Shown here: piece after piece, positions 26,841-35,477 of the stretch
Layout of the letters: each line of letters begins with the position of its first letter
How positions within the stretch are numbered: position 1 is the first letter of the stretch
Assembly: GCA_964610575.1 (NCBI GenBank)
Contig: CAZSYX010000005.1
Location: 23,770-87,769, forward strand
Length of the DNA stretch: 64,000 nucleotides
Source of the DNA: JADJWR01 sp964610575
GTDB lineage: Bacteria; Pseudomonadota; Gammaproteobacteria; Burkholderiales; Burkholderiaceae_F
Direction: 5' to 3'
Position numbers and translations under genes: made by a program
The notes under the pieces: model-generated
Database searches by the model: none
What the model was told of the DNA's origin: nothing
The model's input: only the letters and a program-made list of their open reading frames with translations

Positions 26841-28049
26841 ATGGATCCGCTTCACTTTCTTCCCGCGTGGCCTCCCGACGCCACACCGCTCGGCTGGGTC
26901 GCCGTGCTGCTGCTGGCGGCAATCGTTGCCGGCGAGAGCGTTCGCCGCTTTCTGCGCATCTCGCGTGTCATCGGCTATCTCGCAGTGGGCGTCCTGCTCG
27001 GCCCGGCCGCCGGCGGCGTGATCGACAACGGCACCGCCGGCCATCTGCGCATCTTCGTCGACATTGCGGTCGGCATGCTGCTGTTCGAACTCGGCCAGCG
27101 TGTCGACCTTGGCTGGCTGCGGCGCAATCCATCGCTGCTCGCCGCCAGCGTGCTCGAGGCGGCGCTGACTTTCATGCTGGTGTACGTGGCGATGACCAGG
27201 TTCGGCATCCGCCCGGTGACCGCGGCGGCCGCCGCGCTGCTGGCCGTGGCCACCTCGCCCGCCGTGGTGATGACGGTGATCAAGGACCTGCGTGCCCAGG
27301 GTCAGGTCACCGAGCGGGTGATGCTGTTCACTGCGCTGAACACCGCCTACGCCGTGGTCGGCTTGACGCTGATCGTCGGCTGGCTCGACTACGAGCGTGA
27401 ACGACCGCTGTCGACGATGATCCTGCACCCGCTGTACCTGGTCCTTGGGTCGCTGCTGCTTGCCGGTGTGCTGGCGATGGTGATGCTCAGCCTGTTGCGC
27501 CTGTTCGGCCGCCGGCCCGCGTTCCAGTTCTCGGCCACCGCCTCGCTGGTGCTGCTGACGGTGGCGGCGGCCACCATGCTGAAACTCTCGGTGCCGCTGG
27601 CGCTGCTGCTGCTCGGCATGTTCGCCCGGTTGTTCGACCACGAGCGGCACTTCGTGTCGCTGAAGTTCGGCGAAGCGGCGATGCTGTTCATCGTCCTGCT
27701 GTTTGCGCTCGCCGGCGCCAGCCTGGAATTCGGCGGCTGGTCGACGGCGGTGCCGCTGGCGCTCGCCTTCGCCGGAGCGCGGCTGCTCGGCAAGGCGGTG
27801 CCGATCCTGCTGCTGTCGCATGCCAGCGGCCTGGCGCTGCGCAAGTCGTCGCTGGTGAGCCTAGGCCTGATGCCGATGTCCGCGCTTTCGCTGCTGATGC
27901 TGCACGAGCTGATGCGGCAGTCGCCTTCGCTGGCGAGCGAGATCGGCCCGCCCGTGTTCCTTGCCATTGCCGTGCTGGCCTTCGCCGGCCCGCTGGCGCT
28001 CGAGTTCGCGCTGCGCCGCGCCGGCGAGGCGGCGGAGGAAACACGATGA
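26841..28049 (+). CDS. Cation:proton antiporter, CPA2 (Kef-like) membrane domain
   Basis: This 402-residue integral membrane protein has 11 to 12 predicted membrane segments and no nucleotide-binding (TrkA) domain. The N-terminal ISRVIGYLAVGVLLGPAAGG and later ISRVIGYL/FVDIAVGMLLFELGQRVDL are typical CPA2 features, and the segment ATSPAVVMTVIKDLRAQGQVTERVM matches the ion-binding helix region. It should exchange K+ or Na+ for protons. It stands alone as a single gene. A cluster of hairpins follows it. The Mrp antiporter at 43.8-49.7 kb is a separate system. Confidence 0.85.
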   Translation: MDPLHFLPAWPPDATPLGWVAVLLLAAIVAGESVRRFLRISRVIGYLAVGVLLGPAAGGVIDNGTAGHLRIFVDIAVGMLLFELGQRVDLGWLRRNPSLLAASVLEAALTFMLVYVAMTRFGIRPVTAAAAALLAVATSPAVVMTVIKDLRAQGQVTERVMLFTALNTAYAVVGLTLIVGWLDYERERPLSTMILHPLYLVLGSLLLAGVLAMVMLSLLRLFGRRPAFQFSATASLVLLTVAAATMLKLSVPLALLLLGMFARLFDHERHFVSLKFGEAAMLFIVLLFALAGASLEFGGWSTAVPLALAFAGARLLGKAVPILLLSHASGLALRKSSLVSLGLMPMSALSLLMLHELMRQSPSLASEIGPPVFLAIAVLAFAGPLALEFALRRAGEAAEETR

Positions 28050-28130
28050 GCGCCGCATGGCCGCTCCAAAGGCGCTTGGCCTTGCAGGCCGCGCTCGTGC
28101 AGGCATGCGCTCGCCCGCTCGCAGGCACGG

Positions 28131-28255
28131 GTCATGCCGCAGGGCATGACGCCGTGTCCGGCTCGCGCCCCCTCGGGGGGCGGAGCGCGGACATGAGCTC
28201 GTGCCTGCGCACGAGCGAGTGCCTCGCGACGCGGCCGCGCCTGCAAGCGCGGCCG
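28131..28255. repeat. Cluster of four short hairpins (REP/BIME-like)
   Basis: Four perfect or near-perfect inverted repeats follow one another. They are 28131-28150 (GTCATGCC, loop GCAG), about 28155-28193 (an interrupted stem around the GCCCCC/GGGGGC core), 28197-28216 (GCTCGTGC, loop CTGC, GCACGAGC) and 28232-28255 (CGGCCGCGC, loop CTGCAA, GCGCGGCCG). They lie between the antiporter stop and the YbdK-type gene. They resemble bacterial interspersed palindromic elements. Whether they are repeated elsewhere in the genome cannot be judged here. Confidence 0.7.
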
Positions 28256-28284
28256 TGGGATGCCCGCAGGGCGAAGGGGGCAAC

Positions 28285-29406
28285 ATGAGCGACATGGACT
28301 TCGGCGCCTCGAAGGCGCTCACCATGGGCATCGAGCTGGAACTTCAGATCCTGAACCGGCGCGACTGCGACCTGACGCATGGCGCCGCCGACCTGATCCG
28401 CGTGGTTGAACGCAGCGGGCATCCCGGCGACATCAAGCCCGAGATCACCGAGAGCATGATCGAGATCAGCACCGGCATCCACGAGCGCCACGACACGGCG
28501 CTCGCAGAGTTGCGTGCGATACGCGATGCGCTGGTGGCGGCAGCGAAGAAGCTGAACCTGCTGGTGGCCGGCGGCGGCGCCCATCCGTTCCAGCGCTGGA
28601 ACGAGCGGCAGATCTTCGACAAGCCGCGCTTCCGCCAGATCAGCGCGCTGTACGGCTACCTCGCGAAGCAGTTCACCATCTTCGGCCAGCACGTGCACAT
28701 CGGCTGCCCCGACGGCGACACCGCGATGTACCTGACGCACGCGATGAGCCGCTACATCCCGCACTTCATCGCGCTGGCCGCCTCGTCCCCCTACCACCAG
28801 GGCACCGACACTTCGTTCGACTCGTCGCGCCTGAACGCCGTCTACGCCTTTCCGCTGTCGGGCCGGGCGCCGGTGCTCGACCGCTGGGACGCCTTCGTCG
28901 CCTACTTCGAGAAGATGCGCGCGGCGAAGGTGGTGGAGAGCATGAAGGACTTCTACTGGGACATCCGCCCCAAGCCCGAGTACGGGACGATCGAAGTGCG
29001 CGTGTTCGACACGCCGCTGACGGTCGACAAGGCGGCGGCGCTGGCTGCCTACGTGCAGGCGCTGGCGCGCTATCTGTTGCTCGAGCGACCGGTCGTCGTG
29101 CACGAGGACATGTACCTCGCCTACACCTACAACCGTTTCCAGGCCTGTCGCTTCGGGCTCGAGGGGCTGATGATCGACCCGGCCTCGCACGAGCACCGGC
29201 CGATCAACGAGGACATCGTGGCCACCGTCGAGGCACTGGCGCTACACGCCGAGGCGCTGCAATCGACCGCCGCGATGCGCCTGATCCGCGGCTGGGCCGG
29301 CACCGGCACCAACGATGCCGCCTGGATGCGCGAGCACTTCAAGCGCAGCGACTCGCTTGCCGACCTGATGTGGCAGACGAGCCAGCTATGGGAAGGAGCG
29401 CCTTAA
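28285..29406 (+). CDS. Carboxylate-amine ligase, YbdK / glutamate-cysteine ligase 2 family
   Basis: This GCS2-family enzyme has 373 residues. It has TMGIELELQIL near residue 15, EITESMIEIST near 55, the metal- and ATP-site segments FGQHVHIGCPDG and ASSPYHQGTDTSFDSSRL, and PEYGTIEVRVFDTPLT. The family ligates glutamate to an amine, often cysteine, in an ATP-dependent way; the exact product of YbdK-type proteins is not settled. The ATG at 28285 follows a G-rich ribosome site (AAGGGGG). The next gene follows with no gap, suggesting coupling. Confidence 0.88.
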   Translation: MSDMDFGASKALTMGIELELQILNRRDCDLTHGAADLIRVVERSGHPGDIKPEITESMIEISTGIHERHDTALAELRAIRDALVAAAKKLNLLVAGGGAHPFQRWNERQIFDKPRFRQISALYGYLAKQFTIFGQHVHIGCPDGDTAMYLTHAMSRYIPHFIALAASSPYHQGTDTSFDSSRLNAVYAFPLSGRAPVLDRWDAFVAYFEKMRAAKVVESMKDFYWDIRPKPEYGTIEVRVFDTPLTVDKAAALAAYVQALARYLLLERPVVVHEDMYLAYTYNRFQACRFGLEGLMIDPASHEHRPINEDIVATVEALALHAEALQSTAAMRLIRGWAGTGTNDAAWMREHFKRSDSLADLMWQTSQLWEGAP

Positions 29407-29961
29407 GTGTCGGCAGCCGACAAACGCGCCATGCGACGATTGGCGGGAATTGCGCACGATCAAGGCTCGGCAATGACGACAGCCGCACCGTTTCCGCCGC
29501 AGCGCGAGCAGCGCTGGTTCGAGGACTACCGGCCCGGCCTGGTGCTGGAGTTCGGCGCGATCCCCGTTGACGAAGGGGAAGTCATCGAGTTCGCCCGCCG
29601 CTACGACCCGCAGCCCTTCCACATCGATGCCGAGGCCGCCGCGCAGGGCGCCTACGGAGGGCTGATCGCCAGCGGCTGGCACACCGGCAGCCTGATGATG
29701 CGGCTGCTGGTCGAGCACTACCTGTCGCCGGTGGCCAGCCTCGGCTCGCCGGGGCTCGACGAGCTGCGCTGGCTGGCGCCGGTGCGGCCGGGCGACACGC
29801 TGTCCGTGCGGGTGACCATCCTCGAGGCGCGGCGCTCGCAGTCGAAGCCCGACCGCGGCCTGGTTCGGGCGAAAATCGAGGTGCTGAACCAGCGCGGCGA
29901 GGTGGTGATGAGCGTGAAGGCGATCAACTTCATTCTCTGCCGCACCCCGGTCGCGGGCTGA
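29407..29961 (+). CDS. MaoC-like acyl dehydratase
   Basis: This hot-dog-fold protein has up to 184 residues. The hydratase motif YDPQPFHIDAEAAAQGAYGGLIASGWHTG near the middle carries the catalytic Asp and His of the R-specific enoyl-CoA hydratase family. The GTG at 29407 has AAGGAG 8 bases upstream and is used here. An ATG at 29473 would give 162 residues starting MTTAAPFPPQ, closer to the normal family length, so the first 22 residues may not be translated. The gene abuts the YbdK-type gene; a functional link between them is not obvious. Confidence 0.82.
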   Translation: MSAADKRAMRRLAGIAHDQGSAMTTAAPFPPQREQRWFEDYRPGLVLEFGAIPVDEGEVIEFARRYDPQPFHIDAEAAAQGAYGGLIASGWHTGSLMMRLLVEHYLSPVASLGSPGLDELRWLAPVRPGDTLSVRVTILEARRSQSKPDRGLVRAKIEVLNQRGEVVMSVKAINFILCRTPVAG

Positions 29962-29969
29962 GCGGACCT

Positions 29970-30015
29970 CCCCGAGGCGCGCCTGTAAACTCTCGCGCCA
30001 ACTTCCGCCTCGGGG
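29970..30015 (+). terminator. Long-loop hairpin after the MaoC-like gene
   Basis: A perfect 10-base stem (CCCCGAGGCG / CGCCTCGGGG) with a 26-base loop starts 9 bases after the stop. A TGTAAACT sequence lies in the loop and might act as a -10 box for the next gene. The structure could end the preceding operon or serve as a leader. The stem is seen directly; either role is inferred. Confidence 0.45.
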
Positions 30016-30082
30016 CCTGGCCCTGCTTGTCGACGAGCCCGCGACCGGGCGCAACGGCGCGAAGCGCCGATCGGAAAGCCAC

Positions 30083-31072
30083 GTGAACCGCCGCCACTTC
30101 CTCACCGCCGCAAACACGCTCGGCGCAAGCCTGATCGCGCTGATCGTGCCGTTCGGCACCGCCGGCGCGCAGGAGTACCCGGACAAGCCGGTCCACCTGA
30201 TCGTGCCCTTCCCGCCCGGCGGCGGCGCCGACATCCTGGCGCGGACGGTTGCGCCGCGGCTGGCGCAGGCCCTCGGCAAGCCGATCGTGATCGAGAACAA
30301 GCCCGGTGCCGGCGGCAACGTCGGCGCCGAGTACGTGGCCAAGGCGGCGCCCGACGGCTACACGCTGCTGTACGGCACCAACGGCACGCACGGCATCAAC
30401 GCCAGCCTGTACCGCAACCTGCGCTTCGACCCGATCAAGGACTTCATCCCGGTGTCGCGGATGACGACGATCGCCGCCATGCTGATCGTCAACAACCAGT
30501 TCCCGGTCACCACGGTCGATGAACTGATCCGCTACGCCAAGGCCAATCCCGGCAAGGTCAACTTCGCCTCCGCCGGCAACGGCACCACCTCGCACCTGGC
30601 CGGTGAACTGTTCAAGACCATGGCCGGCATCGACATCGTGCACGTGCCCTACCGCGGCGGCGCACTGGCGGTGACCGACCTCGTCGGCGGGCAGGTGCAG
30701 ATGATGATCGACGTCATGCCCAACGCCCTGCCGCTGGCGCGGGACGGCCGCGCGCGCGGCATCGCGGTGTCGACCGCCACACGCTATCCCGGCGCGCCCG
30801 AGTACCCGACCATCGCCGAGTCCGGCCTGCCCGGCTTCGAGGCCAGCGCCTGGGACGGCATCTTCGTGCCGGCCGGCACGCCGGCGCCGATCGTCGCGCG
30901 GCTGAACGCCGCCATCCGCGAGACGGTCGAGGATCCGCAGGTCGCCGAGGCGTTGAAGGCGCGCGGCGCGCAGCCGATGCCCAACTCGCCGGAGGCGTTC
31001 GCGCGCCACATCGCCGACAGTTCCGAGAAGTGGGCTCGGGCCGTGCGCGCATCCGGAGCCAAGATCGACTGA
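30083..31072 (+). CDS. Tripartite tricarboxylate transporter substrate-binding protein (Bug family)
   Basis: This periplasmic binding protein of 329 residues is of the Bug family, strongly expanded in Burkholderiales. It has a signal sequence with a twin-arginine-like start (MNRRHFLTAAN, cleavage after GTAGA near residue 29). The family motifs YPDKPVHLIVPFPPGGGADILART and VIENKPGAGGNVGAEYVAKAAPDGYTLL and later NFASAGNGTTSHLAGELF and VHVPYRGGALAVTDLVGGQV are present. It binds carboxylates such as dicarboxylates, aromatic acids or nicotinate. The two membrane subunits are not adjacent, so it is likely an orphan binding protein. menB follows 57 bases later in the same direction. Confidence 0.92.
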   Translation: MNRRHFLTAANTLGASLIALIVPFGTAGAQEYPDKPVHLIVPFPPGGGADILARTVAPRLAQALGKPIVIENKPGAGGNVGAEYVAKAAPDGYTLLYGTNGTHGINASLYRNLRFDPIKDFIPVSRMTTIAAMLIVNNQFPVTTVDELIRYAKANPGKVNFASAGNGTTSHLAGELFKTMAGIDIVHVPYRGGALAVTDLVGGQVQMMIDVMPNALPLARDGRARGIAVSTATRYPGAPEYPTIAESGLPGFEASAWDGIFVPAGTPAPIVARLNAAIRETVEDPQVAEALKARGAQPMPNSPEAFARHIADSSEKWARAVRASGAKID

Positions 31073-31129
31073 CCCAGGCCGCTGCCCTGCGGGCGCGGCG
31101 GCCTTCGCAATGCATCCCCGGAGAATTCG

Positions 31130-31969
31130 ATGAATGCTGTGCCACCGCCGGTGCCCGAGTGGAAGGTCGTGCCCGGCTTCCAGGACATCATCTACGCCAA
31201 GGCCGACGAAGGCATCGCCAAGATCACCATCAACCGCCCCGAGGTGCGCAACGCCTTCCGCCCGGAGACGGTCAAGGAGATGCAGGCGGCCTTCGATGAC
31301 GCGCGCGACGACGCCGACATCGGCGTGATCATCCTCACCGGCCAGGGCAAGGAGGCGTTCTGCTCCGGCGGCGACCAGCGCGTGCGCGGCAAGGGCGGCT
31401 ACGTCGGCGGTGACATGATCCCGCGACTGAACGTGCTCGACCTGCAGCGGCAGATCCGCACGCTGCCCAAGCCGGTGGTGGCGATGGTGGCGGGCTACGC
31501 GATCGGCGGCGGCCATGTGCTGCACATGATCTGCGACCTGACCATCGCCGCCGACAACGCCCGCTTCGGCCAGACGGGCCCCCGCGTCGGCAGCTTCGAC
31601 GGCGGCTACGGTGCCTCGTACATGGCGCGCATCGTCGGCCAGAAGAAGGCGCGCGAGATCTGGTTCCTCTGCCGGCAGTACGACGCCAGGCAGGCGCTCG
31701 ACATGGGCCTCGTCAACTGCGTCGTCCCCTACGAGCGGCTGGAAGCGGAGACGGTGCAGTGGTGCCGCGAGATGCTGGCCAACAGCCCGATCGCGCTGCG
31801 CTGCCTGAAGGCGGCGCTGAACGCCGACTGCGACGGCCAGGCCGGGCTGCAGGAACTGGCCGGCAACGCGACGCTGCTCTTCTACCTGTCGGAAGAAGGC
31901 CAGGAAGGCAAGAACGCCTACCTGGAGAAGCGCAAGCCGGACTTCCGCAAGTTCCCGCGCCTGCCCTGA
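31130..31969 (+). CDS. menB: 1,4-dihydroxy-2-naphthoyl-CoA synthase
   Basis: This crotonase-fold enzyme of 279 residues closes the second ring in menaquinone synthesis from o-succinylbenzoyl-CoA. The N-terminal GIAKITINRPEVRNAFRP, the motifs FCSGGDQRVRG, GYAIGGGHVLHM and GPRVGSFDGGYGASYMARIVGQKKAREIWF, and the C-terminal EEGQEGKNAYLEKRKPDF match E. coli MenB closely. The related ring-cleaving BadI is a less good fit because BadI has a different motif (GSVDPGYGTAF). The next gene is menE. No menF, menD, menH or menC is in this window. Confidence 0.92.
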   Translation: MNAVPPPVPEWKVVPGFQDIIYAKADEGIAKITINRPEVRNAFRPETVKEMQAAFDDARDDADIGVIILTGQGKEAFCSGGDQRVRGKGGYVGGDMIPRLNVLDLQRQIRTLPKPVVAMVAGYAIGGGHVLHMICDLTIAADNARFGQTGPRVGSFDGGYGASYMARIVGQKKAREIWFLCRQYDARQALDMGLVNCVVPYERLEAETVQWCREMLANSPIALRCLKAALNADCDGQAGLQELAGNATLLFYLSEEGQEGKNAYLEKRKPDFRKFPRLP

Positions 31970-32005
31970 CGGGCTGCGCCGGGCCGCATCGCCCTGCCCC
32001 ACCGC

Positions 32006-33346
32006 GTGAACGACGAGCTTTCCATCTTTGCCGCCGCTCGGGCAGCGCCGCGGGCGGTCGGCCTGCGCACCGATGAACACACGTTTACGTTTTCGCAGCT
32101 CGCGCAACTCACCGAGCAGCGACTGCGCTCGGCAGAACTGCAGCGGTCCGACACCACGCCCTTCGTGCTCGACGGCACGAGTTCGGTCGACACGGTCATC
32201 GCGCTGTATGCGCTGCTCGAGCAGCGGCGGCCGGTGCTGCTGCTGCATCCGAAGCTCACTGAGTCCGAGCGCAATGCGGCGCTGGGTGCCGTCGAGCGGG
32301 GCGCAGGCACCCTGCCGCGCGACGCCGCGGTGATCGTCCTGACCTCCGGCACCACCGGCGAGCCGCGCGCGGCAGTGCTGGCGCGCGATGCCCTGCTCGC
32401 CTCGGCGGCCGCCAGCGCCGCCAACCTCGGCTGGCAGGACGACGATTGCTGGCTGCTGGCAATGCCGATCGCGCGCGTCGGCGGCCTGTCGATCCTCAAC
32501 CGCTGCCTCATCGCGCGGCGCGCCGTGGCACTGGCATCGGCCTTCGACTCCGCGCAGTTGCCCGGCCTCATGCAGCGGCATCGTGTCACGCTGGCGTCGC
32601 TGGTGCCGACGATGCTGGCCAAGGTCCTCGACGCGCATCCGCAATGGGCGCCGCCGGCGCACCTGCGCGCCGTGCTTATCGGCGGCGCGGCGGCACCGGC
32701 GAAGCTGCTCGAACGCGCCGCGTTGCGCGGCGTGCCGATCGTCATCACCTACGGCTGCACCGAGACCTGCTCGCAGGTCGTCGCCACGCCCTACGAGTTT
32801 CGCTTCGATGCCGCGCGCTGCGGTGCCGGGCGGCCGCTGCCGGGAGCGCAGGTGCGTGTGGTCGACGGGCACATCCAGGTCAGGGGACCGATGCGGATGA
32901 CCGGCTACGCCGGCGAGCCGCCGCTCGATCCGCAGGCGTGGTTCGACACCGGCGACCTCGGAAACTTCGACGCCGACGGCCTCCTGCACGTCAAGTCGCG
33001 CGCCGGCGACGTCATCATCACCGGCGGCGAGAACGTCTACCCGGCCGAGGTCGAGCGCGTGCTGGAGGCGTTTACCGACATCACCGCCGCCGGCGTGTTC
33101 GGCGTGCCCGACGAGACCTGGGGACAGGTCGTCGCCGCCGCCGTCGTGGCGCACGGCCGGCCGATCGACGAGCAGGCACTCGCCGCCTTCCTCAGCTCGC
33201 GGCTGTCGCCGCACAAGCTGCCGCGTCGTATCTGCGTAGTGCCGGCATTGCCGCATACCGGCGCCGGCAAGCTCGACCGTGCGGCGCTGCCAACCGTGGC
33301 GACGGCCTTGCGCGAATTGCAGTTCAAGCCGGAAGTCAGGCGCTGA
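32006..33346 (+). CDS. menE: o-Succinylbenzoate-CoA ligase-like AMP-forming enzyme
   Basis: This adenylate-forming enzyme of 446 residues, close to MenE length, activates o-succinylbenzoate with ATP and CoA. Motifs in order are VLTSGTTGEPRA (phosphate loop), SLVPTMLAKVLD, LIGGAAAPAKLLE, YGCTETCSQVVATP, WFDTGDLG and SRAGDVIITGGENVYPAEVE. The catalytic C-terminal lysine is in GAGKLDRAALP. The position directly after menB supports the menaquinone assignment over a general acyl-CoA ligase. The GTG at 32006 is the best start. Confidence 0.82.
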   Translation: MNDELSIFAAARAAPRAVGLRTDEHTFTFSQLAQLTEQRLRSAELQRSDTTPFVLDGTSSVDTVIALYALLEQRRPVLLLHPKLTESERNAALGAVERGAGTLPRDAAVIVLTSGTTGEPRAAVLARDALLASAAASAANLGWQDDDCWLLAMPIARVGGLSILNRCLIARRAVALASAFDSAQLPGLMQRHRVTLASLVPTMLAKVLDAHPQWAPPAHLRAVLIGGAAAPAKLLERAALRGVPIVITYGCTETCSQVVATPYEFRFDAARCGAGRPLPGAQVRVVDGHIQVRGPMRMTGYAGEPPLDPQAWFDTGDLGNFDADGLLHVKSRAGDVIITGGENVYPAEVERVLEAFTDITAAGVFGVPDETWGQVVAAAVVAHGRPIDEQALAAFLSSRLSPHKLPRRICVVPALPHTGAGKLDRAALPTVATALRELQFKPEVRR

Positions 33347-33530
33347 GCGTTGCTGCCTTCGGCGTCGGATAGGCATGCCGGCGGCCGCGAGTTTGCGGCA
33401 CAGGGTCCTCGCAATTCGGTGCGAAGCTGTCGAAGGAGGTTCGGCTGAAACGCCAGGAACGCGCGTGGACGTCGCCGATCTGGCATTCGCCGTGGATCTG
33501 AATCAAACTAGCCGACAGGAGGTACACCGC

Positions 33531-35477
33531 ATGAAGAAAGCCCTACTGTCCATTCTCGCGCTGTCCGTTGCCAGTCTTGCGCTACCGGCATTCGCTGCAG
33601 GGCAAAGTGACGTCGGCGTGGCCGGCACGGCGAACAAGGCGCAGCTCGAGAAGGTGTTCCCGGCCAGGCCCGGCTATTCGCCCTACGCCGGGCGCAATTT
33701 CCCGACGATGCCGCTGTTCGGCGATACCCACCTGCATACCGGGTTCTCGATGGACGCCGGCGCGTTCGGGGCACGTCTCACGCCGAAGGACGCGTATCGA
33801 TTCGCGCGAGGCGAGGAGATCACGTCCAACTCCGGTCAGCCGGTGAAGCTTTCCCGCCCACTTGACTTTCTGGTCGTGGCCGATCACTCCGACGGCATGG
33901 GGTTCTTCCCGCAGCTGATGGGCGGCGATCCGACGTTGCTGGCGACCCCGCAGGGTCGGAAGTGGTACGACCAGATTCGCGGCGGAAAGGGCGCCGAGGC
34001 AGCGATGGACATCATCGTCAGCTTCGGCAAGGGCCAGCTGCCGAACGGGTTCCCGACCCCGGGCACAAGCGCCTATCGGAATGCCTGGCAGGAAACCATC
34101 AAGGCGGCGGAGGCCTACAACGAGCCCAGTCGGTTTACGGCGTTCATCGGCTACGAGTGGACCTCGAACACCGGCGGTAACAACCTGCACCGCAACGTGA
34201 TCTTCCGCGGCAACGGCGCGCAGGCCAGCCTGGTCGAACCCTTCACGACCCTGCCGCCGCTGGGAAGCGACAACCCCGTGGATCTGTGGAAGTGGATGGC
34301 GGCCACGGAGCAGAAGACCGGAAGCGAAGTGCTCGCCATCGCCCACAACGGCAACCTGAGCAACGGGCTCATGTTCCCCATGGTCGAGGCGTTCGGCAAG
34401 AAAATCGACCGCGAGTACGTCCAGACGCGCGCCAAGTGGGAGCCGCTGTACGAGATGACGCAGACCAAGGGTACCGGCGAGGCGCATCCGTTCCTGTCAC
34501 CCAACGACGAGTTCGCGAATTTCGAGATCTGGGACAAGGGCAATCTCGACGGCAGCGTGGCGAAGACGAAGGACATGCTCGGGTACGAGTACGCACGTTC
34601 GGCCCTGAAGAACGGCCTGAAGCTCGAAGCGCAACTGGGCACCAACCCGTTCAAGTTCGGCATGGTCGGCAGCAGCGACGCGCACACCGGACTCTCCGCC
34701 ATGGAGGAAGACAACTTCTTCGGCAAGACCGCGCCGCAGGAGCCCAGCCCTGAACGGCTGACCAAGACGTTCGTCGATAACCCGAAGACGGGCGTGAAGA
34801 TCATGGACTGGGAAGTCGGTGCTTCCGGCTACGCCGCCGTGTGGGCGACCGAGAACACGCGCGAGGCGATCTTCGACGCGATGAAGCGCCGGGAGACCTA
34901 TGCCACCACGGGCCCGCGCATGATCGTGCGCTTCTTCGGCGGCTGGGACTTCGCGCCGGCGGACGCCAACAATCGTTTGCCCGCGGCTGTCGGCTACGCC
35001 AAGGGCGTGCCGATGGGTGGCGATCTCGGCAAGGCGCCGAACGGCAAGTCGCCCACGTTCCTCGTTGCCGCGCTGAAGGACCCCATCGGCGCCAACCTCG
35101 ACCGCATCCAGATCGTCAAAGGCTGGCTCGATGCCAAGGGCGAAGTTCACGAGCAGGTCTATGACGTTGTCTGGGGCGACCGCGACAAACGCAAGCCGGG
35201 CGCAAACGGCAAGCTTCCGCCTGTTGGCGACACCGTGGACGTTGAAAACGCCACCTGGTCCAACAGCATCGGCGATCCGGAACTGATCGCCGTCTGGAGA
35301 GATCCGCAGTTCGACGCCCGGCAGCGCGCCTTCTACTACGCCCGCGTAATCGAGATCCCCACCCCGCGCTGGACTGCTTACGACGCCAGGCGCTTCGGCA
35401 TCAAGCCGCTGCCCGGCACCACGATGAAATTCCAGGAGCGCGCCTACACGTCGCCCATCTGGTATTCGCCGTCGTGA
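33531..35477 (+). CDS. DUF3604 domain protein, secreted, PHP-like metal site
   Basis: This 648-residue protein has a signal peptide (residues 1-22, ending LPAFA) and a perfect AGGAGGT ribosome site at 33517-33523, 7 bases before the ATG. The N-terminal FGDTHLHTGFSMDAG, the later VADHSDGMGF, IAHNGNLSN and GSSDAHTGLSAMEEDNFF give a His/Asp pattern like PHP-type phosphoesterases. Function is unknown. It begins a co-directional module with a small secreted protein (4-base overlap of ends), a membrane PPIase and three HupE-like proteins. Such DUF3604 genes are often seen next to HupE genes, so a role in metal-linked envelope processes is possible but inferred. Confidence 0.85.
   Translation: MKKALLSILALSVASLALPAFAAGQSDVGVAGTANKAQLEKVFPARPGYSPYAGRNFPTMPLFGDTHLHTGFSMDAGAFGARLTPKDAYRFARGEEITSNSGQPVKLSRPLDFLVVADHSDGMGFFPQLMGGDPTLLATPQGRKWYDQIRGGKGAEAAMDIIVSFGKGQLPNGFPTPGTSAYRNAWQETIKAAEAYNEPSRFTAFIGYEWTSNTGGNNLHRNVIFRGNGAQASLVEPFTTLPPLGSDNPVDLWKWMAATEQKTGSEVLAIAHNGNLSNGLMFPMVEAFGKKIDREYVQTRAKWEPLYEMTQTKGTGEAHPFLSPNDEFANFEIWDKGNLDGSVAKTKDMLGYEYARSALKNGLKLEAQLGTNPFKFGMVGSSDAHTGLSAMEEDNFFGKTAPQEPSPERLTKTFVDNPKTGVKIMDWEVGASGYAAVWATENTREAIFDAMKRRETYATTGPRMIVRFFGGWDFAPADANNRLPAAVGYAKGVPMGGDLGKAPNGKSPTFLVAALKDPIGANLDRIQIVKGWLDAKGEVHEQVYDVVWGDRDKRKPGANGKLPPVGDTVDVENATWSNSIGDPELIAVWRDPQFDARQRAFYYARVIEIPTPRWTAYDARRFGIKPLPGTTMKFQERAYTSPIWYSPS

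Noticed and set aside
28131..28255. CRISPR-like array
   Set aside because: The hairpins differ in sequence and there are no regular spacers or direct repeats of constant length; no cas genes are present.
31130..31969. BadI-type ring hydrolase instead of MenB
   Set aside because: The GSFDGGYGASY and EEGQEGKNA motifs and close overall match to E. coli MenB, plus an adjacent menE, favour MenB.
29930..33376. A 1148-codon minus-strand open frame across the Bug, menB and menE genes
   Set aside because: It is antisense to three well-supported genes, is rich in Arg/His/Gln/Gly/Ala with no domain pattern, and is the usual result of GC-rich codon bias.
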